Source: Sulfurimonadaceae bacterium
GTDB taxonomy: Bacteria > Campylobacterota > Campylobacteria > Campylobacterales > Sulfurimonadaceae
NCBI GenBank assembly: GCA_016744905.1
Contig: JADGDM010000005.1
Coordinates: forward strand, 38,549-102,548
Length of the DNA: 64,000 nt
Direction: 5' to 3'
The position numbers were made by a program, and so were the translations under genes. Shown here piece after piece: positions 46,158-56,194 of the stretch. Within the stretch, counting starts at the first letter, position 1, and each line of letters starts with the position of its first letter. Under the pieces are notes generated by a model. That model was not told the origin of the DNA and made no database searches. It saw only the letters and a program-made list of their open reading frames with translations.

Positions 46158-47227
46158 ATAAATTTGGACTAAGATTTAGCTTTTCGACCTTTGGAGAGTC
46201 TCACGGTAAAGCCATCGGCGCGCTGATTGATGGCGTACCTGCTGGTTTAGAGATTGATGAAGCCTATATCCAAAGCGAACTTGACCGCCGTAAACCAGGA
46301 CAAAATGAGTTTGCTACTGCACGTAAAGAAGCGGACGTGGTAGAGATACTCTCTGGTGTTTTTGAAGGGTTAAGTACAGGAACACCAATTATGATGGTGA
46401 TTTTTAATACCAATCAAAAAAGTAAAGACTACACCAATATCAAAGATATGTTTCGTCCAGGGCATGCTGACTTTACCTACTTTCATAAGTATGGTATCCG
46501 CGATTATCGTGGTGGAGGTCGCTCTTCAGCACGTGAAACTGCTGCTCGCGTCGCAGCTGGTGCGCTGGCAAAATTGATGATAGGGAAACTGGGGATTAAA
46601 ATTCAAAGTGGGATTACGGAGATTGCGGGTATTAAAAGTGTAAATGATGATTTTGATTTTGTAGCAGATTCTGAGATATATGCTCTGGATAAAGATGTAG
46701 AACAGGCTCAAAAAGACGCTATTTTAGAAGCTAAAAATCGTCATGATTCTGTTGGTGGTGTTGTGAAGTTGCGTTTAGAACACTTACCTATTGGTCTGGG
46801 TGAACCACTCTATTATAAACTTGATGCACTACTGGCTGATGCGATGATGGGTATTAACGCAGTAAAAGCGGTAGAAATTGGTGATGGTATTCAAAGTGCA
46901 CGTGAATTTGGTTCAACAAATAATGATCCAATTACACATGATGGTTTTACATCAAACCACTCAGGTGGAATTTTAGGAGGTATCTCTAATGGGGAAGCAG
47001 TAGAACTCAATATCTACTTCAAACCAACGCCTTCTATCTTCATCGAGCAAGATACTATTGATACCCATGGAGATGAACATAAGTTCTCTCTAAAAGGCCG
47101 TCATGACCCTTGTGTAGCCATTCGTGGCTCAGTTGTAACTGAAGCAATGGCTGCCTTAGTTATCGCAGATTTGGTTTTACTCAATATGGGACGAACCATG
47201 GATGGTGTAGAAAAATACTACAACTAA
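46154..47227 (+). CDS. aroC: Chorismate synthase
   Basis: Makes chorismate from EPSP, using reduced flavin. The 357 residues contain [55 protein letters not shown] and [11 protein letters not shown]. The start is TTG at 46154, overlapping the rnc stop (TTGA) and preceded by AAGGA; translation from earlier codons would add an unrelated tail from the rnc frame. Confidence 0.95.
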   Translation: MNKFGLRFSFSTFGESHGKAIGALIDGVPAGLEIDEAYIQSELDRRKPGQNEFATARKEADVVEILSGVFEGLSTGTPIMMVIFNTNQKSKDYTNIKDMFRPGHADFTYFHKYGIRDYRGGGRSSARETAARVAAGALAKLMIGKLGIKIQSGITEIAGIKSVNDDFDFVADSEIYALDKDVEQAQKDAILEAKNRHDSVGGVVKLRLEHLPIGLGEPLYYKLDALLADAMMGINAVKAVEIGDGIQSAREFGSTNNDPITHDGFTSNHSGGILGGISNGEAVELNIYFKPTPSIFIEQDTIDTHGDEHKFSLKGRHDPCVAIRGSVVTEAMAALVIADLVLLNMGRTMDGVEKYYN

Positions 47228-47231
47228 GTCT

Positions 47232-47819
47232 CTAAGACTTAGCCATCTGAATATGCACGTAATATTGCTCCTTCAGTGGAGTAACCTCTTTAAAATATTT
47301 CCACAGCGCACCTGTATCTTTTTGACTTGAAAAGATTGATTGTGCAATGCCATTAAACAGTTCTAAATTATTTGAATCTGCCTTGTCTCTTGCCCCTACT
47401 AAAATATTTTGAGGATGAAAGTCTGCTTCAAAATTTAAATTAAAAATCTTAAAATCATGAATATTATTGGTGGCTATCATCAGTCCATATTTTTCCATAT
47501 TTAAAAAAGCGTGAATATCTTTAAACTGTTTAATATCGCTGAGATTAAAAACAGCATTATAAATATACTTTTCTGAGCCATTAAGTTTGATCTGCAAGAA
47601 ACATAGGGCAATGGTCTCTGTCCCGACCGTTACATTCATAATAGAAGGTCTGAATTCTGCTGCAATCTCTTGTGTGCGTAAAAACTCATCATGCTCATCA
47701 CTTAGTTTCAAAAGCATAAAAGGGGTGTTGTCTATTTCACTGATAGGGACGGTTTGCGTCGTAGATATATTTTTTATGAGGTCTTGAATATTTTGGGGGA
47801 GTTCATTGTTTGGTTGCAT
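47232..47819 (-). CDS. Hypothetical protein, 195 residues
   Basis: No family recognised. Soluble, no signal peptide, mixed alpha/beta with a central barrel-like part (MNVTVGTETIALCFLQIKLNGSEKYIYNAVFNL) and a helical C-terminus ending with a Tyr/His-rich strand. The N-terminus is Asn/Gln-rich. It is convergent with aroC (four-base gap) and divergent from phoH. Length and codon use look like a real gene. Confidence 0.55.
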   Translation of the reverse strand: MQPNNELPQNIQDLIKNISTTQTVPISEIDNTPFMLLKLSDEHDEFLRTQEIAAEFRPSIMNVTVGTETIALCFLQIKLNGSEKYIYNAVFNLSDIKQFKDIHAFLNMEKYGLMIATNNIHDFKIFNLNFEADFHPQNILVGARDKADSNNLELFNGIAQSIFSSQKDTGALWKYFKEVTPLKEQYYVHIQMAKS

Positions 47820-47926
47820 CTATGCTCTTTTTTTAATGAAATTTTATCATCTTGATATTAATTTACTCTATTTTATCTTTTTAGTTGTATTATTGATAAT
47901 ATATAAATGAATTAAAGGTTTTTGTC

Positions 47927-49375
47927 ATGAGTAAATGTTACCTCTTAGATACTTCCGTAATTTTAGATGATCCCAGCAATATTTTAAGAATTAGCGATAA
48001 CGGCGAAAATACTGTTGCTATTACCAACGTTGTTCTTAGCGAACTTAATAATAAAAAAGATGATATGCGTTCAGAAGCAGGCTTTCGCGCCAGAGAATTT
48101 TTTCGTCTGGCCGATGTCTCTGAAGGTGAGACGATTGAGCGTAGCGCGCTGCCTGAGTGTATTAAAAAAGAGTGTGATGAAGAAAATGAAGATAAATTTT
48201 ACAAACTTAGTATAGACTTTGCAAAATCACTTTATGATCATGAGATGCAAGCGATAGCACTGTATATTATCTATCGTGAAAAGTACGCTGTTCAGGCTTC
48301 CTATCATGAGCCAAAAGGCCTCAATGACGCGAAGATTGGTGAAATTGCACAAGACTATCATCTGACACTTTTAACCAATGATATCTCTTTTAAAATTGCT
48401 GCGCAGGTGCAACATATTGATGCAGAAAGCATCCATAATGCCAGTGTTGATAGACCAGAAGATATAGAATTTGATCATGTGATTAATTATAGTGCAGAGC
48501 CTGAAATTGATGAAGAAAACAGTTATACGAATTTTGAGCAGTTAACCTTTGTTGAAGAGGCAGAAAGTTCTCAACATGAGATTTATGAAACAGGTATCCA
48601 GCGCCACGCCGTGGTGGTCAATAAAAACTTAGAGTGGTGTGATTTTGATAAGACTTTTGGTGAACATTTTGATGAAGACTTGGTTCGTCCGATTAACCTT
48701 GAACAGAAGTTCTACTATACACTTCTTACCCATCCTGTTAACTATATCAGTGTGGTCTCTGGGGCAACGGGTTCAGGAAAGACATTGATTGCACTACAAG
48801 CAGGCTTAAAGCTTCTTAAAGAAGGACAAATTGAGGGTATCGTTTATGCACGTAACACGGTTACTTCAAGTGATCAAAGCTCTGAACTTGGATTTAGAAA
48901 AGGGGATGAGGATCAAAAATTGGGTTACTTTATGTACCCACTTTACTCTGCCATTAACTTTACCATCGAGCATCAAAATAAACACTCTATTGAGTCCCAA
49001 ATAGAGTACACGGGTAATACTAACTCGGTTAAACGTGAAAATGCTACACAGACGTTTATGGTTAAACATAACATTGAAGCGATGGATATTGCACATCTTC
49101 GTGGAACAACTATCTCGCGTAAGTTTGTGATTATAGATGAAGCGCAAAATATGACCAATGCGACGATGAAATTAATTGGAACGCGGATGGGTGAAGAGAC
49201 CCGTTTGGTTATCATGGGAGATCCCAATCAGATAGATCATCCATTTCTTTCCAAGCGTCGTAATGCATTGGTGAGTATGCTCAATAAGGCACACAATCAT
49301 AATTACGTTTCAGGTATTCAGCTTCGTCACACGATTAGAAGTGAAGTGGCAAATTGGTTTGATAAAAACTTTTGA
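47927..49375 (+). CDS. PIN domain-PhoH family ATPase (YlaK-like)
   Basis: The 482 residues join an N-terminal PIN nuclease-like domain (about 1-140; YLLDTSVILDDP, LTNDISFK with its acidic residues) to a PhoH P-loop ATPase (about 240-475; Walker A GATGSGKT, Walker B FVIIDEAQNMT, MGDPNQID). PIN-PhoH proteins are RNA-unwinding ribonucleases of the VapC-PhoH2 type or their stand-alone relatives. No vapB-like gene lies upstream. AAAGG precedes the ATG. Its stop overlaps the next gene's start (TGATG). Confidence 0.88.
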   Translation: MSKCYLLDTSVILDDPSNILRISDNGENTVAITNVVLSELNNKKDDMRSEAGFRAREFFRLADVSEGETIERSALPECIKKECDEENEDKFYKLSIDFAKSLYDHEMQAIALYIIYREKYAVQASYHEPKGLNDAKIGEIAQDYHLTLLTNDISFKIAAQVQHIDAESIHNASVDRPEDIEFDHVINYSAEPEIDEENSYTNFEQLTFVEEAESSQHEIYETGIQRHAVVVNKNLEWCDFDKTFGEHFDEDLVRPINLEQKFYYTLLTHPVNYISVVSGATGSGKTLIALQAGLKLLKEGQIEGIVYARNTVTSSDQSSELGFRKGDEDQKLGYFMYPLYSAINFTIEHQNKHSIESQIEYTGNTNSVKRENATQTFMVKHNIEAMDIAHLRGTTISRKFVIIDEAQNMTNATMKLIGTRMGEETRLVIMGDPNQIDHPFLSKRRNALVSMLNKAHNHNYVSGIQLRHTIRSEVANWFDKNF

Positions 49376-50076
49376 TGAAGGGTTTATTAGTTCTAGGGAT
49401 TTTATCTCTAAGCCTTAGCGCGCAGACTTTTAACTATGTGTGTGAAGATGATTATAAATTTAGTGCCACACTTAAGGGTGAAACTTTAAAAATAAAGCTG
49501 GCGCGCCAGAGTACGGTACTTAAGCATGTTCCATCTGCTTCAGGAGTAAAGTATAGTGATGGCAAGATTACACTGCACAATAAAAAAGATCAAGCACTGC
49601 TTTACTTGGACGACTTTATACCTTTTCACTGTAGCAGTGATTTTAAACTTCCTGAACCTAAAATTGTTGAAAAACCCAAAGCTATACCTAAACCTGTTGT
49701 TGTAAAAGTAAAAACAAAATCTAAAACACAGACTGTAGTAAAGGTAAAAAAAACTGAAGTTAAAAAGATAGAAAAACGTAAAACTAAAACCAGTAAATCT
49801 ATTTTTAGTGCCTCCGGTAATGATCCACAATGGCAGTTACGACTTTCAAAATCAAAAGGACATTTCCTTTATGATGAGGGTGAAGCTTTTAATTTCAGAC
49901 TTCCAAAACGACGTGAAAGTGGAGACAGTGTTTTATACTTCTATCGTGGCAAAAAGACGGTCATGATGATTGAATTACATAATCACCACTGTTTTGATAC
50001 AATCACGAAAAAAGAGCATGCTCAGACGGTAAGTATTAAGATGAATGGCCGTAGTTTTGTGGGATGTGGGGAGTAA
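49375..50076 (+). CDS. Exported protein with MliC-like lysozyme-inhibitor domain and Lys-rich linker
   Basis: The 233 residues have a signal peptide (ending LSLSAQ), then an MliC/PliC-like domain (about 20-85: YVCEDDYKF ... SASGVKYSDGKITLHNKKDQALL ... FHC) whose SASGxxYSDG motif is the lysozyme-contact region, a very basic Lys/Val/Thr linker (about 95-145) and a C-terminal domain ending HHCFDTI ... VSIKMNGRSFVGCG, resembling the C-terminal module of other secreted MliC/COG3650-type proteins. It may guard peptidoglycan. Start ATG overlaps the PhoH stop. A hairpin follows. Confidence 0.65.
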   Translation: MKGLLVLGILSLSLSAQTFNYVCEDDYKFSATLKGETLKIKLARQSTVLKHVPSASGVKYSDGKITLHNKKDQALLYLDDFIPFHCSSDFKLPEPKIVEKPKAIPKPVVVKVKTKSKTQTVVKVKKTEVKKIEKRKTKTSKSIFSASGNDPQWQLRLSKSKGHFLYDEGEAFNFRLPKRRESGDSVLYFYRGKKTVMMIELHNHHCFDTITKKEHAQTVSIKMNGRSFVGCGE

Positions 50077-50093
50077 GTCGAAGGGGTTAAAAG

Positions 50094-50115
50094 TCTAGCG
50101 CTTAAGTGCGCTAGA
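50094..50115 (-). terminator. Hairpin terminator between convergent genes, serving nifU
   Basis: An eight-base perfect stem TCTAGCGC/GCGCTAGA around TTAAGT; on the minus strand it is followed by CTTTTAA. It lies between the MliC-like gene and nifU. Confidence 0.6.
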
Positions 50116-50123
50116 GTAGAGAA

Positions 50124-51095
50124 TTAGATTGGTAAAACACGAATGTTTTGAGCCAATTTCTCTTTTAAAGTTGATTCGATAGCGTAAAGTGTACCCGTAC
50201 TTGAACTTGCACAACCATTACATGCACCTAAGTAACGGATATAGATGTCGATGTACTCACCAGAATCTTTGATATCGATAATCTCCATATCTCCACCATC
50301 CATAATTAGGAACTGACGAACACTTTCATCGATAATTGCGTCAACTGCTTTGATTTTTTGAACCAAAGTCATTGTTGCAAATTCACCAGCAGAACCAGCG
50401 TCAGCTGCAGCTGCCATTTTTTCTTCATCCATCTCTTTACGAGTGTTTTCTAAGATATCAACTAGGTACCATTCTCTATCTTCGTGACCACCTGGTTTGA
50501 TACAAGACTTACAAAATCCACCAGCTTTAGTGTAATCAGTAATCTCTTCAACAGTTTTAAGGTCATTAAGTTTGATAACTTCTTGAATTGTTCCTAAAGA
50601 TACACGTGCACATTCACAAACGATAATTTCATCTTCAAAGCTCTCTTCAGAAACACCAAGGTAAAGTGAAGCTGCTTTTTTAATAACGTCGTATGCCATT
50701 ACTGAACAGTGCATTTTTTGAGGTGGAACCGCTGGAGTCTCCGGGTTATCACGAAGTGCAAATTCAACATCAATATTGGTAATTTTTACAGCTTCTTGAA
50801 CTGTTTTCCCAATACAAAGCTCTGTCATAACATCTGATGATGCGATAGCGGTACCACAACCAAAAGACTTAAATTTAGAGTTAACAATTTTGTCACCTGG
50901 ATCAATTTCCCAGTATAGACGTACTGCGTCTCCACATGATTCTGCACCAAAGTCAGCAACAATTAGTTTGTTACCATTTGCCGCAGCTGTTTCTTCTGTA
51001 ATCTCACCTTGGTGAGTTGGATTGTTCATTAGTGTGGTTACTTTATCTGAGTATGCATCCCAAAGTGTTTCGCCTAAAATATCATTTTTTGCCAT
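50124..51095 (-). CDS. nifU: NifU-type Fe-S cluster scaffold
   Basis: The 323 residues show the three NifU parts: IscU-like N-domain with Cys in ESCGD, FGCGTA and MHCSV; a central BFD-type [2Fe-2S] domain (CECARVSLGTI ... GGFCKSC); and a C-terminal Nfu domain with CNGCASSS. In Campylobacterota NifU/NifS form the main Fe-S assembly system rather than a nitrogenase-specific one. nifS lies 126 bases upstream with a hairpin between. Confidence 0.95.
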   Translation of the reverse strand: MAKNDILGETLWDAYSDKVTTLMNNPTHQGEITEETAAANGNKLIVADFGAESCGDAVRLYWEIDPGDKIVNSKFKSFGCGTAIASSDVMTELCIGKTVQEAVKITNIDVEFALRDNPETPAVPPQKMHCSVMAYDVIKKAASLYLGVSEESFEDEIIVCECARVSLGTIQEVIKLNDLKTVEEITDYTKAGGFCKSCIKPGGHEDREWYLVDILENTRKEMDEEKMAAAADAGSAGEFATMTLVQKIKAVDAIIDESVRQFLIMDGGDMEIIDIKDSGEYIDIYIRYLGACNGCASSSTGTLYAIESTLKEKLAQNIRVLPI

Positions 51096-51199
51096 AATTT
51101 ATTCCTTTTATAAAAATTCTTAGTTAGTGATTTAATTCACTTTTCTCCAAAAGTCTACTTTTTGTAGCTTTAGGGGGTTGTAGGGACTTTAGCCCCTGC

Positions 51200-52430
<1,231 letters not shown>

Positions 52431-52566
52431 TTAACCTTAGTTTTTAATAGAGGACTATTTTTGTCTTCTTTTGATTTTGTTATGATATTTAATTACATGT
52501 TATAGGTAGCTTAAGGAATCTTTATGATGAATATGGCTTAAGGTTTGAATATATAAAATAATCTAT

Positions 52567-52584
52567 GATATACTTTGGATATAC
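52567..52584 (+). promoter_or_regulatory. Tandem GATATAC repeats at the mazEF promoter
   Basis: Two direct copies of GATATAC, 11 bases apart, overlap a TATACT -10 candidate (52569-52574) just upstream of mazE. One-turn spacing suits binding of the AbrB-like antitoxin for autoregulation. The earlier part of 52428-52566 shows nothing clear. Confidence 0.4.
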
Positions 52585-52599
52585 ATTGAGGAGTTTATG

Positions 52600-52845
52600 A
52601 TGACCGCTACTATTTCAAAATGGGGTAATTCTCAGGGATTGAGATTCCCAAAAAATATTATGCACGCCTTACATCTACATATTGGGGATAAGGTTAATAT
52701 TTTTACTAAAGACAATCAGGTGATTATTGAACCTATTAAAAAAGAGACAGTTAAAGTAGATTTAAACCTATTAATCTCTCAAATACCTAATGATTATCAA
52801 GCAAGTGAAGAATTTAACACATATGCAGGTAAAGAAGAGTGGTAA
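52600..52845 (+). CDS. mazE: MazE/AbrB-type antitoxin
   Basis: An 81-residue swapped-hairpin AbrB protein: TATISKWGNSQGLRFPKNIMHAL and GDKVNIFTKDNQVIIEP are the DNA-binding fold, and the acidic C-tail should bind the toxin. Two adjacent ATGs exist; 52600 is preferred because GGAG is six bases upstream rather than three. The toxin gene overlaps the 3' end by seven bases. Confidence 0.85.
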   Translation: MTATISKWGNSQGLRFPKNIMHALHLHIGDKVNIFTKDNQVIIEPIKKETVKVDLNLLISQIPNDYQASEEFNTYAGKEEW

Positions 52846-53174
52846 AAAACTATATCCCTAAAAAAGGTGATTTGGTTATTTTGAGTTTTGACCCTTCTGC
52901 TGGACATGAACAACAAGGGCGAAGACCCGCACTCATTATAAGTAATGAAGTTTTTAATAAACATGTGGGATTAGCCATCGCTTGTCCGATTACAAACACG
53001 GATAGAAATTTCCCATTTCATGTGCCTTTAGTTAGTGATAAATTAACAGGATTCATCATGACGGAACAGGTTAAGTCGATAGACTATAAGGTGAGAAAAG
53101 TACAGTTTGTAGAAAAAGTGAGTGAAGAGGCTTTGGATAAAGTTTTAGCCATTATTGAGAGTGTGATTTTCTAA
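52839..53174 (+). CDS. mazF: MazF-type endoribonuclease toxin
   Basis: A 111-residue PemK/MazF protein: KKGDLVILSFDPSAGHEQQGRRPALII (catalytic Arg region), ACPITNTDRNFPFHVPL and TEQVKSIDYKVR. It cleaves mRNA at short sequences; specificity is unknown. GTG start inside the end of mazE indicates coupled translation. All landmarks are intact, so the module is probably functional. Confidence 0.88.
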   Translation: MVKNYIPKKGDLVILSFDPSAGHEQQGRRPALIISNEVFNKHVGLAIACPITNTDRNFPFHVPLVSDKLTGFIMTEQVKSIDYKVRKVQFVEKVSEEALDKVLAIIESVIF

Positions 53175-53405
53175 TTAAACTGAAACTTTAAACTTGTCTG
53201 TAAGGGATTTGTACTCTTTTAGTGTTTTTTCGATGCTACTTAAAAATGGCTCAGGTGCGTATATTAAAAGATCTTGAATGGAGTGAAAAATATCTCTTGG
53301 AATGATATTTTTTTTATTTGCTTTCTCTGATAATCCTAACTTCTCTGACATAAACTCTTGCTCACTGCTGTTTATATCTTTAAAAATCTTTTTTAAGACT
53401 CTCAT
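53175..53405 (-). CDS. Hypothetical protein, 76 residues
   Basis: No family recognised. A charged, helical protein with no membrane segment (FMSEKLGLSEKANKK, DIFHSIQDLL, FLSSIEKTLKEYKSL). Its ATG overlaps the stop of a frame-broken XRE-like gene (ATGA), so it was translated together with it. It is convergent with mazF with no gap. Confidence 0.45.
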   Translation of the reverse strand: MRVLKKIFKDINSSEQEFMSEKLGLSEKANKKNIIPRDIFHSIQDLLIYAPEPFLSSIEKTLKEYKSLTDKFKVSV

Positions 53406-53613
53406 TCTAGCGCGCTGGGTATCATCAAATAAAACTGCTCTGGAATATCTAAGGCTTCTGCGATGTAGGGAATCAACTCAATTTTTAACGCAACGTCCCC
53501 ACTAAGATAAGCATACATCACTTTAAGTGTAGGAACCTCTTCCGTACTTTTTAACTTAGGCTTTGGGTTGATAAGTTTAAGTGAAATTTTTTTTTAATAG
53601 TTTCTTTTCTCAT
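53402..53613 (-). pseudogene. XRE-like small regulator interrupted at an A9 tract
   Basis: Starts at ATG 53613 with AAGGAAG three bases upstream, but after MRKETIKKK the frame stops early. Adding one A to the nine-A run (53586-53594) opens a frame to 53402 encoding LKVMYAYLSGDVALKIELIPYIAEALDIPEQ-type sequence, typical of the end of an XRE/Cro helix-turn-helix protein. The total length (212 bases) is one base short of a whole number of codons. It may be a pseudogene, a phase-variable gene or a base-calling error. Confidence 0.55.
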
Positions 53614-53740
53614 AAACTTCCTTAACAACCCTTTTATAGAAATTTTATCATGAACCAATCTATACAGTTGGAAATTATTATTTATTAATAGGAAAATAAT
53701 ATAGAATATTCTATAATATGTGAAATTTTTAAGGATTTAG

Positions 53741-54094
53741 ATGAGAAGTATAGTAGTGATTTTATTAGTAGGTTTGATTATAAGTGGATGTAGTACAAGG
53801 AGTATCCCTACGGCAGAAACAACACTTAACATTAATTTGAGTATTGATGACGTAGAGGTAATCGATAAGTCGGTACATGGTTCAGGGAGTGCATTTACAC
53901 TATTCCCATTTTACTTATTTAGTCCAGCTTATACTCGTGCAACACTTTACGCTAAAGAAGATGCTATAAATAGTAGAGATGCTTCAGGAAGTGATTTTTT
54001 ATTGGAGCCAAAGTCAAAAACATTTTATTTGAACTTTATTATTTTCGACTATGCACATAGTAATATCATATCTAAAGGTGTGAAATTTAAATAA
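53741..54094 (+). CDS. Small lipoprotein of unknown function
   Basis: A 117-residue protein with a lipobox IISGC after a short signal peptide (MRSIVVILLVGLIISG). The mature part is beta-rich with a small hydrophobic patch (FTLFPFYLFSPAY). I do not recognise the family. AT-rich promoter-like sequence (TATAAT at about 53714) precedes it. It stands alone between the mazEF region and convergent fliI. Confidence 0.6.
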   Translation: MRSIVVILLVGLIISGCSTRSIPTAETTLNINLSIDDVEVIDKSVHGSGSAFTLFPFYLFSPAYTRATLYAKEDAINSRDASGSDFLLEPKSKTFYLNFIIFDYAHSNIISKGVKFK

Positions 54095-54139
54095 TGTCTT
54101 AAACTTGATAAGAATTGGTTCACATTCAGAAATACTTGA

Positions 54140-55456
54140 CTAAACCTGACTCCCACTCATTAGCGTGCTGAGTGCTTGAGAGCTCTCTTCATAGGAGAGT
54201 GAAAAATTGGCACCTTGAGATAGAAAGTCGTTCATCATCTGTTTTTTGTCTATCGCCTCATCCAGTTCACTATCGCTGCCTTTGGTATAGGCACCAATAC
54301 GTATAATCATCTCATTTTCTTTTAATAATGTATAGAGCTTTCTAAATTTACGTGCATCTTCAAAATGTTCAGGAGTAATAATATCATTCATGACACGAGA
54401 CGCTGAGTTTAAGATATGAATGGGTGGATAGATACCAAAGTCAGTCATTTCTCGTGAGAGTACGATGTGTCCATCGAGAATAGAGCGTGACTGATCAGAG
54501 ATGGGATCATTCATATCATCACCCTCAACCAAAACAGTAAAAAAGGCTGTGATAGAACCTTTACCTTCTTCTTTACCAGCGCGCTCCATCAGTTGAGGTA
54601 ACAGTGTAAGACTGGATGGTGGATAACCCTTTGAGGTTGGAGGTTCACCCAATGAAAGACCAATTTCACGCTGTGCCATAGCAAAACGCGTAATGGAGTC
54701 CATTATAAATAGAACATCAAGTTGTTGATCTTTAAAATGCTCTGCAACGCTCATGGCAGAGAAGGCACCATACTTACGCATCAAAGAAGAGTCGTCACTG
54801 GTTGCAACGATAATGACAGTATTGGTAAGGTCACCACCAAGGTTTTTTTGGATAAATTCTGGAACTTCACGACCACGCTCACCGATAAGAGCAACGACTT
54901 TTATTGGTGCGCTAGAGCCTTTAACAATCATGCCCATTAAAGTAGATTTACCTACTCCTGAACCCGCAAATATCCCAAGCTTTTGACCCTTTCCACAGGT
55001 GAGCAGCCCATCAATGGTTTTAACACCAACTGAAAAAACTTCATCTATCATTCCCCGTTTCATGGCTTCAATAGGAGCCTTAATAATAGGTGAACGTTCA
55101 TTACAGATAATGGGACCCTTTCCATCGATGGGGCGCATAAAAGGGTCAACAACACGTCCAAGAAGGGCGTCACCAACAGGGATATTCATTCCATCTTGAT
55201 CAAGATAGACGGTATCACCTGAGCGAAACCCTTCGATAAAACTAAAAGGAGTAATATAAAAAAGCTTCTCATCAATCTCAGTTACCATCCCAAGCGTCTC
55301 TTGATTGGTATGTACAGAAGAGATTTTAACGGTATCTCCGATACTAACTTGAAGACCACGAGCAGTGATAATAGTAGCCGATATTTTAACCACACGACCA
55401 AAGGCAGTAGAGTGGTTTTTATTATTAATACGCTCTTTGAGGGATGAAAATGGCAT
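54140..55456 (-). CDS. fliI: Flagellar export ATPase FliI
   Basis: Hexameric ATPase of the flagellar type III export apparatus. The 438 residues show Walker A GIFAGSGVGKST, LIGERGREVPEFI, Walker B region LDVLFIMDSITRFAMAQREIGLSLGEPPTSKGYPPS and the C-terminal domain. The GEPPTSKGYPPS stretch separates it from F1 ATPase subunits. No other flagellar gene is nearby, as in C. jejuni where fliI also pairs with folE. Confidence 0.94.
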   Translation of the reverse strand: MPFSSLKERINNKNHSTAFGRVVKISATIITARGLQVSIGDTVKISSVHTNQETLGMVTEIDEKLFYITPFSFIEGFRSGDTVYLDQDGMNIPVGDALLGRVVDPFMRPIDGKGPIICNERSPIIKAPIEAMKRGMIDEVFSVGVKTIDGLLTCGKGQKLGIFAGSGVGKSTLMGMIVKGSSAPIKVVALIGERGREVPEFIQKNLGGDLTNTVIIVATSDDSSLMRKYGAFSAMSVAEHFKDQQLDVLFIMDSITRFAMAQREIGLSLGEPPTSKGYPPSSLTLLPQLMERAGKEEGKGSITAFFTVLVEGDDMNDPISDQSRSILDGHIVLSREMTDFGIYPPIHILNSASRVMNDIITPEHFEDARKFRKLYTLLKENEMIIRIGAYTKGSDSELDEAIDKKQMMNDFLSQGANFSLSYEESSQALSTLMSGSQV

Positions 55457-55459
55457 CTA

Positions 55460-56044
55460 TTAGTAACGATTACCTGCGGGTGCATTGATTAAAGAGAAAA
55501 ATTCCGCACGTGTTTTTTCATCCTTTTTAAATAGACCACGTAGCGCACTGGATGTTGTGGTTGAATTAATTTTTTCAACCCCTCTCATCTCCATACACAT
55601 GTGGCGCGCTTGGATAACAACAGCAACCCCTTTAGGTTGAATTGCATCATTGATTGCGTCACAAATTTGTTCTGTTAATTGCTCTTGAATCTGCATACGA
55701 CGCGAAAAAACATCTACAACACGAGGAATTTTTGAAAGCCCAACTACTTTGCCATTTGGGATGTATGCAACGTGAGCGCGCCCAATAATCGGCAGGAGAT
55801 GATGCTCACATGTTGAGTAAAGTTCGATATCTTTAATGAGAACCATCTCATCATTTGAACTGGTGAAAAGGGCAGATTCTAAAATAGCTTTAGGATCTTC
55901 TTGATAGCCACCATACATAAAATTGTAAGCTTTAAAAACACGCTCTGGAGTTTTTATAAGTCCCTCACGTGTTGGGTCTTCACCAACACTCTTCATCATT
56001 GTTTTTACTGCGTTTTCAAACTCTTGTTGTTGTTCTGGTTTCAA
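55460..56044 (-). CDS. folE: GTP cyclohydrolase I
   Basis: First step of tetrahydrofolate synthesis. The 194 residues contain the zinc site CEHHLLP with the distal Cys in RHMCMEMRG, plus [20 protein letters not shown]. fliI begins four bases after its stop, so the two are co-transcribed. It is divergent from tig. Confidence 0.95.
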   Translation of the reverse strand: MKPEQQQEFENAVKTMMKSVGEDPTREGLIKTPERVFKAYNFMYGGYQEDPKAILESALFTSSNDEMVLIKDIELYSTCEHHLLPIIGRAHVAYIPNGKVVGLSKIPRVVDVFSRRMQIQEQLTEQICDAINDAIQPKGVAVVIQARHMCMEMRGVEKINSTTTSSALRGLFKKDEKTRAEFFSLINAPAGNRY

Positions 56045-56194
56045 TTTTTCACCCTCTTCATCTATATAGTGTGTAACAATAACATTATCTGGCTTAGGAG
56101 ACCTCTAAAGAATAACTAAACTAACTGTTAACACTTTTTTGCTATTATTGCGAAAATTATTCTATGGCAAAGCCATAACACTCAAAGGGATTTA

